In this document: piece after piece, positions 1-62,718 of the stretch
Layout of the letters: each line of letters begins with the position of its first letter
How positions within the stretch are numbered: position 1 is the first letter of the stretch
DNA from: Conus ventricosus
Taxonomy: Eukaryota > Mollusca > Gastropoda > Neogastropoda > Conidae
Assembly (NCBI GenBank): GCA_018398815.1
Contig: CM031616.1
Span: 23,467,404 to 23,531,403 of the forward strand
Direction: 5' to 3'
Length of the DNA: 64,000 nt
Translations under genes and position numbers: made by a program
The notes under the pieces: model-generated
Told to the model about the DNA's origin: nothing
What the model saw: the letters and a program-made list of their open reading frames with translations, nothing else
Database searches by the model: none

Positions 1-734
1 CCTGCTTTATGTCATGCAATCCGCCAAGTTTGTTTATTCTCTCAATTGCTTTGTGTTCGGGTTGTTCAATGAGCGACACCCCCCCCCCCCCCCCCCCCCC
101 ACCCCCCACCCCCCCCCCCCCCCCCAGTGTCTTCCTCCAAGGGAAAGGTGTGTTGCACCAAACTTTCGGGCAAGTCTGGCACTTGGGGCGACCTTTTTGT
201 CCCGGCAATGTTCCACAACACGTGCAGGGTCTTCATCTGGGTCTTATTAGTCAGCTCCTCCTGCCACTCACCCACCTTCATCCCCTTACCCGTCTTCTCC
301 CCCATAACCCCTTCCTCAGTCTCCCATCTCGCTCCTTCCATTACCATGTCAAGCATGTTATCCTTCGTCCATGTTTGTCACAGACCTTTCTTGAATGCAT
401 GCAACTCTCTTTTTTTTATTGTTGTTTTTCTGGCCTCTGGTCCTCCGTATTCCCCCTACTATCACGCCCCCTCCTCCTCCTCCTCCTCCTCCTGTCCGTC
501 TATCCTCTTCCCTTGATTGTCTACAAATTCGAGTCAAAACGTGAACCCAAAATAACAGTTGTCCAGCTCCGGTTTGCCTTCACGAAAGGCGGCGAACCAA
601 TGGATGTCTTGTAGTAGAAGATCGGACAAAAATTTGGATCTCCCCGTTATTCCTTTTGTGTGCTCTTCTGCTTTTTTGTCGTGTTTCAGTAACGCCGCAG
701 TTTGTTTCATTTGCTATCTCTCAACCATTTTTTT
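1..734. other. Unassigned left flank with poly-C tract
   Basis: A C-homopolymer with two interrupting A residues occupies about 80-126, followed by pyrimidine-rich sequence and a TCC run near 474-491. A 201-codon open frame crosses this stretch, but it is driven by the poly-C tract and has no recognisable domain. No gene is called. Confidence 0.5.
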
Positions 735-1525
735 TTAAATAGCGATTCAGCCGGGACAACTGCGAAGAGCTGTATAATCGTATCATACAGTTATCTAATG
801 ATTCATTGAGTACCACCGCCAGTAGCTGTGTAGTTATATAATAAACTTATCTAATTATTCAGTGAGGACTATTGCCGAGAGCTATGTAGTTTCGTAAGAT
901 TATATGAGGGCCAAGGCCGAGAACTGTGTAGTTATGTCGTTCTCTTATAAAATTATAATGATTCAATGAAGACTGCTTCCAGTACCTGTGTAGTTATACG
1001 ATACTCTAATCTAATGATTCAATGAGGAATACCGCCTATAGCTTTGTAGTTACATTATATCATACCTAATAATTCAATTGGGACTGGCACCGAGAACTAA
1101 GCAGTATTATCGGACTTATATCTAATGATTCAATGAAGGCTACCACCAAAAAACTTGTAGTTGTATGATACTCCTATCTGGTGATTCAAGGAAGACTACC
1201 ACCAAAAGCTTGTAGTTTTATTGTAGTCTTGTCTAATGATTCGATGAAGACTGTCCTGATAGCTGTCTACTTAAATCCTAATCTTATGTAATGATTCAAT
1301 GAAGACTAACACTAAAAGCTGTGTAGTTTTATGATACTCCTATATAATGATTCAATGAAGACTAACACAAAAGCTGTGTAGCTATATTGTATTCTTATCT
1401 AATGATGAAGACTACCACTAATAATTGTGCAATTTATTCATACTTTTATTTACTGATTCGATGAGGACTACCACTGATAGATCTAATGATTCATTGAGAA
1501 CGATCACCGATAGTTGTGTATTTAT
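735..1525. repeat. Diverged ~60-bp tandem array (about 13 copies)
   Basis: The motif TCTAATGATTCAATGAAGAC, then about 15 bases and AGCTGTGTAGTTATA, recurs roughly every 55-62 bases from the left end to about 1525. Copies differ at many sites and a few are shortened. An old minisatellite with no coding potential. Confidence 0.8.
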
Positions 1526-2404
1526 CTCTTCATGAAAAGGTAATGTAACATTGTGTGAATTATTTGGCATGCCTCACTCGGATCAAGTGACACCCAAAAA
1601 GACTGACTGGGCTAAACGGCACGGGGCGATACAACAATGGAAATGGGCAACTTGAATAAAGGGCGAATCGGAATGTCCCACACCACCACCCTTTCCACAT
1701 GCTCAACTGTTCGGTAGATTCTGGAAGCGATTTGGTTCTCTGATTTTGTCCTCAGGTGGACCAAAAGGTTCAATCATTGCCTATCGCTAAAGGGTTTGTT
1801 GTTGTTGTTTTTATAGTGGTATGGCAGGGACTTGGAAAGAGGAAATACTCTTTGTCTGCGCCTTCCCTGCTTTTCCCAACGTGTGAAAGATTCTTCTTCT
1901 TTTTTTAATTGTTTAAAAAGCACACGAAGATGAAGATATCATCGTCGCTTTTGTCACTCCCAGCGAACAGTACACACTTAGCTTCCAGATGTCTCGTGCC
2001 GCACCCCTCAAGCACGTTGTCTCTTCCACGCTAAACTTCAGCTGTTTGATAGTATGCGCCATGCAAGTTTAACGTCAACGCCCACGATAATGACAGATGG
2101 GGACCATCAGCCCAGGAGACTAGGAGTAACTGACCGTCAGCGTATGTCATGCCCAAGTCCTTTTGCCCTGTCATCCTGACGAAGTCCGCTGTCATCTCCA
2201 CATCGGTACGGCATCCTCACTGTTTGTCCTCGAGCTTCGTTCCCTCTGGCCAGGTTTGCGTTAGTGGAAGATCATGGCCTTGACAGTGCTGAAGTATGTG
2301 TTTAGGTCTGGATTCCCATCCCACGGGAACATTAGTCTGTGAGATGTGGAGTCGATAAAGGTGGCTAGGCAGTCTGCAGTGGCCAGACCTCAATCGGAAA
2401 AGAA
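1526..2404. other. Unassigned sequence, possibly the 3' part of a minus-strand non-LTR element
   Basis: No exon or intact frame recognised. On the minus strand it would follow the RNase H relic at 2405-3210, so part of it may be that element's C-terminus and 3'UTR. No end could be defined. Confidence 0.3.
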
Positions 2405-3210
2405 TTATCTGCTCATGTCTTTGTAGTTGGTGGATTGGATCAACACCAGTGCTACTGGGAGCCGTACTGGTTGTGGAAGATGGTTTGCCCCATCATCATA
2501 GGATAACGGCTGGCTGATCTGTTTCCGCTTGCTGCCAGTTTTGGAGAGGGCATCATCTTTTTCATTCCAGTCCCTCCCACAGTGCGACAGCAATCCCCGG
2601 AGGACATCAGTGGAAACAGTAGAATGGTTGCTGGGGGCCTTCCTAGTGTCGTACAAGTGCTGTTCATCGCTGGAGTTGTTGGATCGTTCCTGGAGCGATT
2701 TGCAGTCGCTGAAGAAGAATTTTTTATCTGGAGGTTGCCGGTTGCATTAGATGAAGGTCTTCACACCCTGGAACAATGCTGTTGACTCGGCTGTGAGATT
2801 GGAGGAGATTCTTCCAGTTGAAAAAGCTCTTGAGGCCAGCCTGCCATCTGTGTATTGAATGAACAATCTACTCCATCGTCGTTTCTCACTGCTCCTTCTG
2901 ACGACCCATCTAAGAACACTTGTGTCCATTCCTTGATGTCGTACTTGTCATTAGCCGTCTCTAAGAACATGACTTTCAGCTTGTGCGGAGTTTGACTGTT
3001 TCTCTTGTCAACGCCCGGCACCTGAATGATGATCATGACGTTGTCCAGGTCTTCACCTTGCACCTCAAAGTCTGCTAATAGGCCTACTTCTATCTCAGCG
3101 GGAGGAGGGGGGTGCGATGGATCCTTTTGGCACAGATGTACGCGTTTGGAGTTGTGAATGAAGCTGGTCCTCTTCGGTCTGTTCTGTGTAAAGAGTAAGT
3201 AACCTATCAA
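2405..3210 (-). pseudogene. Non-LTR retrotransposon relic: RT-RNase H spacer and RNase H domain
   Basis: Minus-strand frames carry, in order: the pre-RNase H spacer (KDPSHPPPPAEIE), then EWTQVFLDGSSEGAVRNDDG, the start of a type I RNase H with its first Asp (DGS); after a frameshift YTDGRLASRAFSTGRISSNL and TAESTAL (second acidic motif); then ALSKTGSKRKQISQPLSY and FHNQYGSQ, typical of the sequence after the RNase H. These belong to non-LTR elements with a C-terminal RNase H (I/Nimb-like). At least three frame breaks; dead. Confidence 0.8.
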
Positions 3211-3434
3211 TTAGGCTGTACACTGTGACCACAAAAGCCCATCATGCTTGCCGGTGTTATCTTAGCTTTTCACTGGAAAGAAACACTTCCGCATTGTCTA
3301 TGCTTGGTACAACTCTGTGTGTGTGTGTGTGTGCGTGTGTGTGTGTGTGTGCGCGCGCGCGCACGCGCGCGTACGTGCGTGCGTGCGTGTGTATGTGTGT
3401 GTGTCTGTGTGTGTGTGTGTCTGTGTGTCTGTGT

Positions 3435-3470
<36 letters not shown>

Positions 3471-5266
3471 TGTGTGTCTGTGTGTATGTGTGGAGTCGTT
3501 GAAATGCAACTGGAGGAAATCGGCTGAAGTAACTTTTTTTTTTAACCAGAAATCCTGAAAATATCAACAACAATAAACTGTCTGGAATGGGCTTTGCCAA
3601 ATTCAACAACCTCGCCAGGAATCTGAAATGCCTGTCCCAAGGCATCTATTATTGACTCATAGTCTTGCGCCGTAGGCTAGTAAAGGACTGTTTGGCAACT
3701 GTCAGCATTGCGTATGTTCTAACGATGGCAAAACCGGGATGTCAAAGAAGCCTGCTGTGAGGACCTAGAATCGCCTCCTACCTGAAGTCAGCCACAAAGA
3801 CAGGCTCATCATCCTTCGGCATTGATGCATGGACTGGTTGTTGTTGTTGTTGTTTTTCTGGCCGAACAGTCTTACAAGGATTTGAGAACTGCTCAGAGGG
3901 CACATTTGTAGATGTTGATAAGAGGTTTCGTTGATTTGCCCAGGCTTAGTCGAAAAGTGTTGAACAGTAACTGATTGAGGAGAGTATGTATGCATTCAAA
4001 GGAAGGGAAGAGGGAGGGGGAAGCAGGACTGAATAGTTATTAGCTGAGGGTAACGACGGACTGGAAGACCAAGCTAAAAACATGGGCGGGGTGGAGAGTG
4101 AGAAATGGGGTGGAGTTATGCAAGTAAAACTGCGAGTGAAGCGTCTTGGAAAATATCTTATCATAAGCGGAACTGTCACCACCGATTGCACTACATATCC
4201 ATCTGAAGAATGAAATCCACCTTTTTTTATTTTTTATTTCTTATTTAGTAATTCAGGGAGGTGAGGGGGGACGAAAGACATGTTTGCCCCGCCCCTTCAC
4301 CTTCCCTCCAACCACATCACAGTCAGCCTTCCCCCCCACCACACACACCCCACCTCATCCACTTTCCCTATCCATATGACACTATGCACTTGTTGTGCAT
4401 ATTTTGCTGTTGTCTTTTCTGTTGTTGGTGCTGAGCTGTTATTTTGTTTGTAGCCTTTTTTCCCCTAAAGGAAGGAGGGGGGAGTTTGTTGTTGTTGTTG
4501 TTGTTGTTGCTGAACGGTGTGTGTGGAAGTCAATGATACCTCCCCTGGTGACTCATGATTTTGATTGTGAACTGGATCTGTTAAGAATGGAAAACAGTTT
4601 ATCAAAGTTAGGCATTTGACCTCAACTATCTATCGTCAAGGTGTTTATAAATTTCAAAGCCTTTATTGTTCCTGAAAATGAATTTATAAATCATTTGAAA
4701 CCATCGGTGTATATTTCCGGTCCAATAATTTTAAAGAACCGGAAGGCACCTTGACCAATCCTAATTTAGAACTGGAAAGATTTCAAAAAAATCTGATGAT
4801 CATATCGGTGAATAATTTGTCTTGGTTGGTAAAAGAAACCTAACATTCGTCTGCTGACCCATCCAACAGAAAAAGGTACCTGTAGTTAAACTGCGTGTGT
4901 CCGTGCATTAGGCCCTAATTGGCAAACGAGGAGCGTTAACCGCCACGATTGTTTTGAATTCGTTAGGACAGTCTCTTGTTTATGTTCATGTCGAACCAGA
5001 ATGAATGAATCTGCACTCGCAGCACCGTCTGCTAGTGTCACCGTGCTAGCTTTTATTTTCAGTTTGCTGAGATGGGAAGCCAGTCGATGTATTTATAAGT
5101 GAATAAAATTGTAGCTATTCAGTATCTAAATTTCTCAATTTATTGCGTCCTTTTGACAGTTGACACAATATTCACCCTTGAGTTTTATTTTCTGCAAGTT
5201 AAAGTTCTTGCTAGAAACTTTTATTTAGCCATTTTCAGTTTTTCCAGGTTTAAAAATAATCAATAG
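3211..5266. other. Unassigned upstream sequence
   Basis: Apart from the GT microsatellite (listed) and a (GTT)n run at about 4487-4508 nothing is recognised. Small T-, G- and GA-rich runs are present. A promoter for CKAP5 could lie here or nearer 9600, but no element could be singled out. Confidence 0.4.
3317..3490. repeat. (GT)n microsatellite with GC-alternating core
   Basis: About 170 bases of alternating purine-pyrimidine: GT repeats with a GCGCGC/ACGCGCGC block near 3350-3372. All open frames here read Val-Cys or His-Thr runs and are artefacts. Such sequence can adopt Z-DNA. Confidence 0.93.
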
Positions 5267-6257
5267 TTACACACAATTAGAAGCAAGAATGATACACGCA
5301 TTCTACAAGAAGATCTAAACGCTTTACAAGAGTGGGAAAGAACTTGGAAAATGGAATGTAACAAACGCTCACTAATTAGATCAGATTATTCTATCCATAA
5401 TACTATTCTTAAAGAAACTAATGCTGCAAAATATTTAGGCGTGATTATAGATAGTCGTCTCAAATGGAAAGAACATTACAATTTAGTATGTAAGAAAGCA
5501 AATAACATCTTAGCTTTCTTACACAGGAATATCAATGACTGCCCCCAAAAGGTTAAAGACGACTGCTACAAAACACTGGTTAGACCAGTACTGGAATATG
5601 GTTGCTCAGTTTGGGATCCTTACCATCTAAAGGACATTGATAACCTTGAAAAGATTCAGAAGAGAGCAGCACGGTTCGTAACAGGGAACCACATCAGAGA
5701 AAAGGGGAATACTAGGAAGAACATGAGGAAATTAGAATGGAAACCCTTAGAAGAGAGAAGAGCTTTTATTAAACTTAACACCTTTTTCAAAGGCAGAGCT
5801 AAAGTAATTGATATTCCAATGGAACAACTAGTATTGAATAAAAGTAGCACCAGGAGTGGCGGTCAGTGTTATACCATACCTGCATCAAATATTGACAGCC
5901 ACTTACATTCTTTTTATCCCAGTTCTGTACGGCTGTGGAACTCACTGCCGGGTGCCATCAAGATTGCCACAAATGCAATCTCTTTTAAAAAACAAATTGA
6001 TACAACAGTTTTGAGATCTGCATATTGATGTTTTTCTATTTTTTACTTCCCAGATATTTTACTGTTAACTGGGCCTGAATTTGGCCATTGCTTTTAACTT
6101 CTTGAATATCGAGTGCGACCCCTTGTTGCCAAATTTGCTCCAGGGGCCAACAGTCTGAGTCGCACTATTTTATGTTATTTTTTTTACTTTTTAACATGCG
6201 CGCTGGTGACCTACTCGTTTTTGAGTGAACCAGTATTTTAGGAAGAAGAAGAAGAAG
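5267..6257 (+). mobile_element. 5'-truncated non-LTR retrotransposon (LINE), RT C-terminus and 3' end
   Basis: An open frame from about 5267 (Met at 5351) to 6028 encodes the region after the RT catalytic core: DTRILQEDLNALQEWERTWK, KYLGVIIDSRLKWKEH, LVRPVLEYGCSVWDPYH, IQKRAARFV and finally SVRLWNSLPGAI. This is the thumb and C-terminal region of CR1/L2/Jockey-group elements. An in-frame stop and loss of similarity just upstream indicate 5' truncation, usual for target-primed insertions. The 3'UTR runs to a (GAA)n tail at 6241-6257. The uninterrupted 225 codons suggest a fairly recent copy. Confidence 0.88.
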
Positions 6258-6412
6258 CTCATGTATAGCCAGTGTACTTGGTACAATTTTAAACCAGGAG
6301 TCAAAATGAACATCTGTTTTAAAATTAAAAAAAAGGAAGGGGGGGGGGGAGCGTTCAAATGCTATTTAAGTATAACTGTCTTGTTATTCAAATGATTAGA
6401 CAGACACATCAG

Positions 6413-6580
6413 CATTCAATCACTTTCTTAGTTTCTTGATTATTTCAATGACTGGTGCTAATCACACTGGCCTGTGTACGTGACCATTGGCAAGGTCACA
6501 TTCAGTCACTTTCTGAGTTTCTTGATTATTTAAATGGCTGATGCTAATCACACTGGCCTGTGTATGTGACCATTGGCTAG
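6413..6580. repeat. Two-copy ~86-bp tandem duplication
   Basis: CACTTTCTTAGTTTCTTGAT through CTGGCCTGTGTACGTGACCA is followed directly by a second copy with about 8% differences. It ends shortly before the insertion site of the zinc-finger element at 6605. Confidence 0.85.
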
Positions 6581-6604
6581 GTATAGTGCACTTAATGACT
6601 GGGG

Positions 6605-7830
6605 CATGGGTGAAACCACACGTCCGGAAAATCCGGAATCCGGATTTCGTATTGGTCGTTTGTCCGGAAATCCGGACATCGGCGTTCGTTGTGGTCGATT
6701 TTCCTTTTTTGGGTAGTTTTCGGTGAAGCTGCGTTCTTGAACAACTCGCGCATGCGCCGTCCAAGTTGTTGCAAAACTTGTCTTCCGATTTGCGCCATTT
6801 TCACGATAGCCTACAGCGTGTTCACGTCGCACGTCTTCACGTTGCAACGATCTTCTTCACGTCGGAACGATCCCGTCGACCTAGATCTAGTCTGAATCTG
6901 CTGCACTTCATTCTCTTCTTTGAGCACGATGCCGTTTGTGGCTGTGAATGAAGACACGTCGCTGATCGATGCTTCTGTCCCCAACAAATGGTCTTGGCGA
7001 TGGCTGGACGAAAGAGGTCCGGACAATGATGGCGAAATGGGAAAGGGCGACACATTTCTGACTTGGTGCCGCAAAACCACAGCTGCTGGCGTTGCCCGGT
7101 GCATCGTCTGCTTGCAGGACATCTAAGTAGGTATAAGAGGACACATGCTTCAAAGACTTATGAGCTGGTATACTACATTGGACATATGAATGTATAGACT
7201 TCCAGTTCCAGGATACCTTGCTTGAGCATCTGGGCTTGGACACTTTCTGCAAGGTTTTGTGTTAATATGTGCTGTATGGACTCCTTCATGAATGTGATCG
7301 TGTGGGCTATAAGAATACTGTTCTTGGACATCTGCGTTGTAAAGATTATTTGAACACCTGTGGGTTTGTTTGTTTTTTGGATAGTGGGCTTTTTCAATTT
7401 TGTAACTGCTCAGTGATGAACATCTGGACACCTGCTGCTGCTGGATAATGCTGAATACATTCCTTGGACAAGTAATGCACCAGTCTGTAAATAAATTCTG
7501 CATAACATACAAAATTATGCTGGTTTAGTGATTTTTATTATTCTTTAGGCCTATGATTCACATGTTTTCTTTTTTTTTTTTTTTTTTTGGGGGGGGGGGG
7601 CAATAAGTTACTCTGGGACACAACATTAGTCTTATTTCACTTATAAAAACATGCTGAAAGTACCTCAAAATGGTCTGATTTTAATAACGAAAATGTAAAA
7701 ATGCTTCAGCTTCAGGGGGCTTCGCCCCTGACCCCGGCAAGGGGCTCTGCCCTTGACCCCCGCAGGGGGCCTCCCGGCCCCCTGGACCCCCACCTTTCAG
7801 GATTTTCAATTTTCCTGGGTTTCACCCATG
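6605..7830 (+). mobile_element. Zinc-finger DNA transposon derivative A (1226 bp, 6-bp TSD)
   Basis: Inverted termini CATGGGTGAAACC (left) and GGTTTCACCCATG (right) are flanked by a perfect 6-bp duplication CTGGGG (6599-6604 and 7831-7836). Just inside the left end TCCGGA occurs five times (about 6623-6676). A plus-strand frame from ATG 6929 encodes PNKWSWRWLDER, FLTWCRKTTAAGVARCIVCL, the start of a BED-like finger, then stops. A three-hairpin array lies at 7713-7784 (separate entry). No transposase body. The termini and 6-bp duplication suggest a hAT-like group, but that is inference. Confidence 0.82.
7713..7784. other. Three consecutive hairpins near right end of element A
   Basis: Stem CAGGGG/CCCCTG at 7713-7730, stem CAAGGG/CCCTTG at 7738-7755, stem CAGGGGGCC/GGCCCCCTG at 7763-7784, separated by ACCCC-type spacers. 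The second stem differs from the first by a G-C to A-T pair swap that keeps pairing. A related array occurs at 44345-44418 in element C. Confidence 0.85.
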
Positions 7831-7902
7831 CTGGGGTAAAACTGTCTGTTAAATGAAAACTGTGAAGGGTTTTTTTTTTGTTCTCTTGTGGTTGTGAACT
7901 AT

Positions 7903-8288
7903 GGGAGTGTCTATATACACGCAATTACGTGTATCTACCTATATTCGAAATTTGCTATACGCACGTAATTGCGTGCACTGTTGACATAAATTTGCTATGT
8001 ACACGTAATGTCGAAAAAGTGCGTTCGCACACCGGCATCCCATTTGGTCTACTCCCATTTCGTCTCCAAAGCAGAATCGATGGTCTTTAGATTAGAGTAG
8101 GGCGAAGCCCGAGAGAGGACGAAGGACGAATGAACGAAGGCCGTTAGGCCAAGTCGTGCTCACACATTTCTGAGTAGGCGAAATGGGAGTAGACCAAATG
8201 GGAAGTAACCGATGTGCACGCAATTACGTGTACGCTACCACGACGAAATTTGCTATGTGCACGCAATTACGTGTATATAGACTCAGCC
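7903..8288. mobile_element. Mutator-like foldback MITE (386 bp) with 9-bp TSD
   Basis: Flanked by the direct repeat GTGAACTAT (7894-7902 and 8289-8297). Ends GGGAGTGTCTATATACACG and, inverted, GGCTGAGTCTATATACACG. Inside, palindromes of the type CACGCAATTACGTG recur about five times next to GAAATTTGCTAT, and a longer inverted pair (CCCATTTGGTCTACTCCCAT) brackets the centre. A 9-bp duplication is typical of Mutator-like elements (Merlin gives 8-9). Non-coding. Confidence 0.78.
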
Positions 8289-8297
8289 GTGAACTAT

Positions 8298-9604
8298 CCG
8301 TATTTAAACACTTCAGAGAATATTTCATATCAGTAAATATCTTTAAAGTCAACATATGACCATTGACCAAGTGGTGTCGTCGGCAGTTGCAGCTGATTGA
8401 AAGCACAAATATTTGAAGCCATTTCAGAAGTAGTGAGCCAACTGTTTTAAGTATTAGAAAAATAGTTAAAACCTGAAGTGCACAAGAAGCCTGTGAGTAG
8501 TGATAGGCCTATAAAAAATAATAAAGTGATTAGAATGGCATCAGCAGCCTCACCAGACAAGACTGACAGTACATTGATGATCAGATGGGGTGGTCGCACT
8601 GTCTCTTTCGAAAAGACATCCATTTGAAAATTTTCTTGTTCAACATATTTGTGACTAGCGTAAATTACACGTATGTTTTATTTTATCATATACTATGCAC
8701 TAATTATAAGTGAGATGTGTCAGCCATGCTATAGGGTAGGTTATTGAAAATGAAAATGAATAACTAAATTGATAAGATTTGCTATTAAAAGTGTGTGTTC
8801 ATAATAACTTGTGGATGGACAGCACATTCTGCCCATTCATGGCTTTCATTGCATTTATATTTACCTTGATTTTCAGGATGATGCGTGTGGCCATCTTTTT
8901 AAATGATATTGGACGACACTTCCATATAAATCTTACTAAAATGAGCAGAATCTAAAATTTTGCAGATTGAGTCTAATACAGGTTTGGATGATAGTTGATC
9001 AATGGACCTGGTGTATTCAAAGTAATTGTGGGTCACTGTGACCTACATTTCAAAAATAATATATGTTTCAACTCTGAAATCTCACATCTCAGTTATGCTG
9101 TCTTTGGAATACTGACAGCAAACTGGCACAGATCACAAGACATATTTAGGCTAACACTGTCAGCTATCCATTATTGGGGATACTATGGTTTAGTCATTAG
9201 TATTGATCTCTGCTTGGTGTAGTCTCCAACTGCAGCCAGTCAACAAAGATTTGGTATTTTTACATCTAACTTGTTGACAAAAGATGATTTACAAGCACAC
9301 TTTGCATGGTAAACCAAAAGATCTGATTTTTTTGTGAAAGTACAAATCACTAGAGTTTGAAAAGCTTCCACAGTAATGCTTTGCAGTGTGAACCCTCACC
9401 CCCATCATAAGAATTTTACAGGGGAAAATGAAAAAGCTTTTGTTTTCATTTGATAGAACACACATATTTGATATTTTGATTTATGTAAAGGTCGTTCAAG
9501 ATGGGATTATTGAGTAATTCAGGATGAGATCATTAAGTAACAGTGTAGTGGGTTTTTTTTTTTAAATCTAATGGTATTATTAAAATGTGATTGTTACATG
9601 ACAG
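8298..9604. other. Sequence immediately upstream of CKAP5 exon 1
   Basis: AT-rich and unique, without recognisable repeats or coding. A non-coding first exon and promoter are expected here or further left, because an acceptor-like ACAG sits at 9601-9604, but none can be proven from sequence. Confidence 0.4.
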
Positions 9605-9631
9605 GTAACTAGGCAGCCAGAGGTTGGCATC

Positions 9632-61395
<51,764 letters not shown>

Positions 61396-61818
61396 GTGAG
61401 GAGGGAAGGGCTCTTGGCTCGGGGTGGGGATGGTTGATCCTCATCCTTCAGGAGGAACTCGGTAATTCACTGTGAAGACATCAGACCTGCCTACCCTTCC
61501 GTAATCGTCCGTAATTTTACGGAAATTAACCCCCCATTACGGAGGTACGATTTTCCGTGCGAAATTACGGAAAAGAAAATTGAAAAACTACGCAAATTTC
61601 AGACTCGAAAAATTGTCGACTGCTAGACCTTTCCGAGACCGCAGAGTAACTTCCCTTGACTCAAGCCGAAACCACAGATGGTTCGGAACTTGCGATTGGT
61701 CAATGTGGTGCTGTGGGCCAACACGACACGCCATCACATCTGTGCGCGCCATTCGAAGCTTTTTGTTCAGCCATTGTAAGACAAAGTTTCAACCGATTTT
61801 TTGCCGGCGATTGTGAAA

Positions 61819-62235
61819 ATGGCGGAGAAATCTTCTAAACGTTTGCATGAAACCGATGACGAGGGTTCGAAAACCACTGTGCCACAACGGAAGAAGGCGA
61901 AGAAGCAAGTGTTCCGAAGTAAATACACGCGGACTTGGCCTTGTCATGGACCTGGATTTGTATACTCATTTCTGCTCGGTGTGCAATTCAGACTTCTCCA
62001 TCGGACATGGGGAGCAAATGACTGCAAGCGCCATATCTCGGGAAAATGCACAAAGAGACAGCTGCGAGTGCCTCCAGTCAGAAGATCACATCGTTGTTTA
62101 CGAAATCCAGCGAGAGCAGCCGTCAGACCCACACACGGAAGATCACCAACGCAGAAAGACTGTTGTGTGAGCTGATCTGCGAAAACAACTTGTCCCTGAG
62201 CTGTGCTGACAAGATAGTGGCGAAAATGAAAAGGT
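61819..62235 (+). pseudogene. BED-like zinc-finger frame of element D, frameshifted
   Basis: MAEKSSKRLHETDDEGSKTT, a basic stretch KKAKKQVFRSKYTRTWPC, then in another frame LYTHFCSVCNSDFSIGHG, ANDCKRHISGK and HKETAASASSQKITSLFTKS. With two single-base shifts the finger is CX2CX16HX5H. The downstream TNAERLLCELICENNLSLSC and ADKIVAKMK resembles the start of hAT-type transposase bodies. It ends in the palindrome at 62191. Confidence 0.68.
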
Positions 62236-62279
62236 CCTTTTCATTTTCGCCACTATCTTGTCAGCACAGCTCAGGGACA
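62191..62279. repeat. Perfect 44-bp inverted repeat with a 1-base spacer
   Basis: Left arm 62191-62234 (begins TGTCCCTGAGCTGTGCTGAC), spacer T at 62235, right arm 62236-62279 its exact reverse complement. It duplicates coding sequence of element D in inverted orientation. Confidence 0.95.
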
Positions 62280-62718
62280 CACACACAAAATATTTTTTTT
62301 TTTTTTTTTTTTTTTTTTTGTGGGGGGGGTTGTACATTAGGTTATTCATCAGTGGTGTCATCTGTGGTGACTGCTGTGTAAGTTACAAACTGTCAAGTAT
62401 ATCACCTTTGAATTGACCTGAAACTCCTGTCCTGAGTCCGTCATCTGCCATCATCCCAAGGTATTTTAATTCTGCTTTGTTGTTTTTGTTCCTTTTTTAC
62501 TGTTTATATTTTTTGTTAAAATGTTAAAAATGTAGTTGGAGTTTTGTACACATTATTTGTTCAATGTTAAAAATGTAGTTGGAGTTTTGTACACATTATT
62601 TGTTCAAAAACGCCGTGTATTACGCGTCCGTGGAATTACTGAAGGAAATGCAAAATTACTGAAAATCTCTGTGGTTATTACTGATGAGCACAACATGAGG
62701 TAGGCAGGTCTGAGACAT

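Larger units (their letters stand above)
61482..62712 (+). mobile_element. Zinc-finger DNA transposon derivative D (1231 bp, 6-bp TSD)
   Basis: Termini CAGACCTGCCTACC (left) and GGTAGGCAGGTCTG (right), flanked by AGACAT at 61476-61481 and 62713-62718. The left end carries about six forward or inverted TCCGTAAT words (61497-61575). A finger frame starts at ATG 61819. Also inside: a perfect 44-bp inverted repeat (62191-62279), a T/G run (62291-62330) and a 43-bp tandem duplication (about 62522-62608). Confidence 0.85.

Noticed and set aside
9..614. 201-codon plus-strand open frame at the left edge
   Set aside because: Its openness comes from a poly-C/TCC-rich stretch. No domain, no splice structure and a poly-Pro block; overlapping frames on both strands are equally open.
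3225..3645. Val-Cys and His-Thr open frames
   Set aside because: Artefacts of the (GT)n/(CA)n microsatellite; likewise those at 18303-18997, 22870, 43565-44027 and 45679-46011.
7713..7784. Hairpin array as transcription terminators or CRISPR repeats
   Set aside because: The context is a eukaryotic transposon; spacers are short near-identical ACCCC words, not unique spacers, and there is no U-tract or cas gene.
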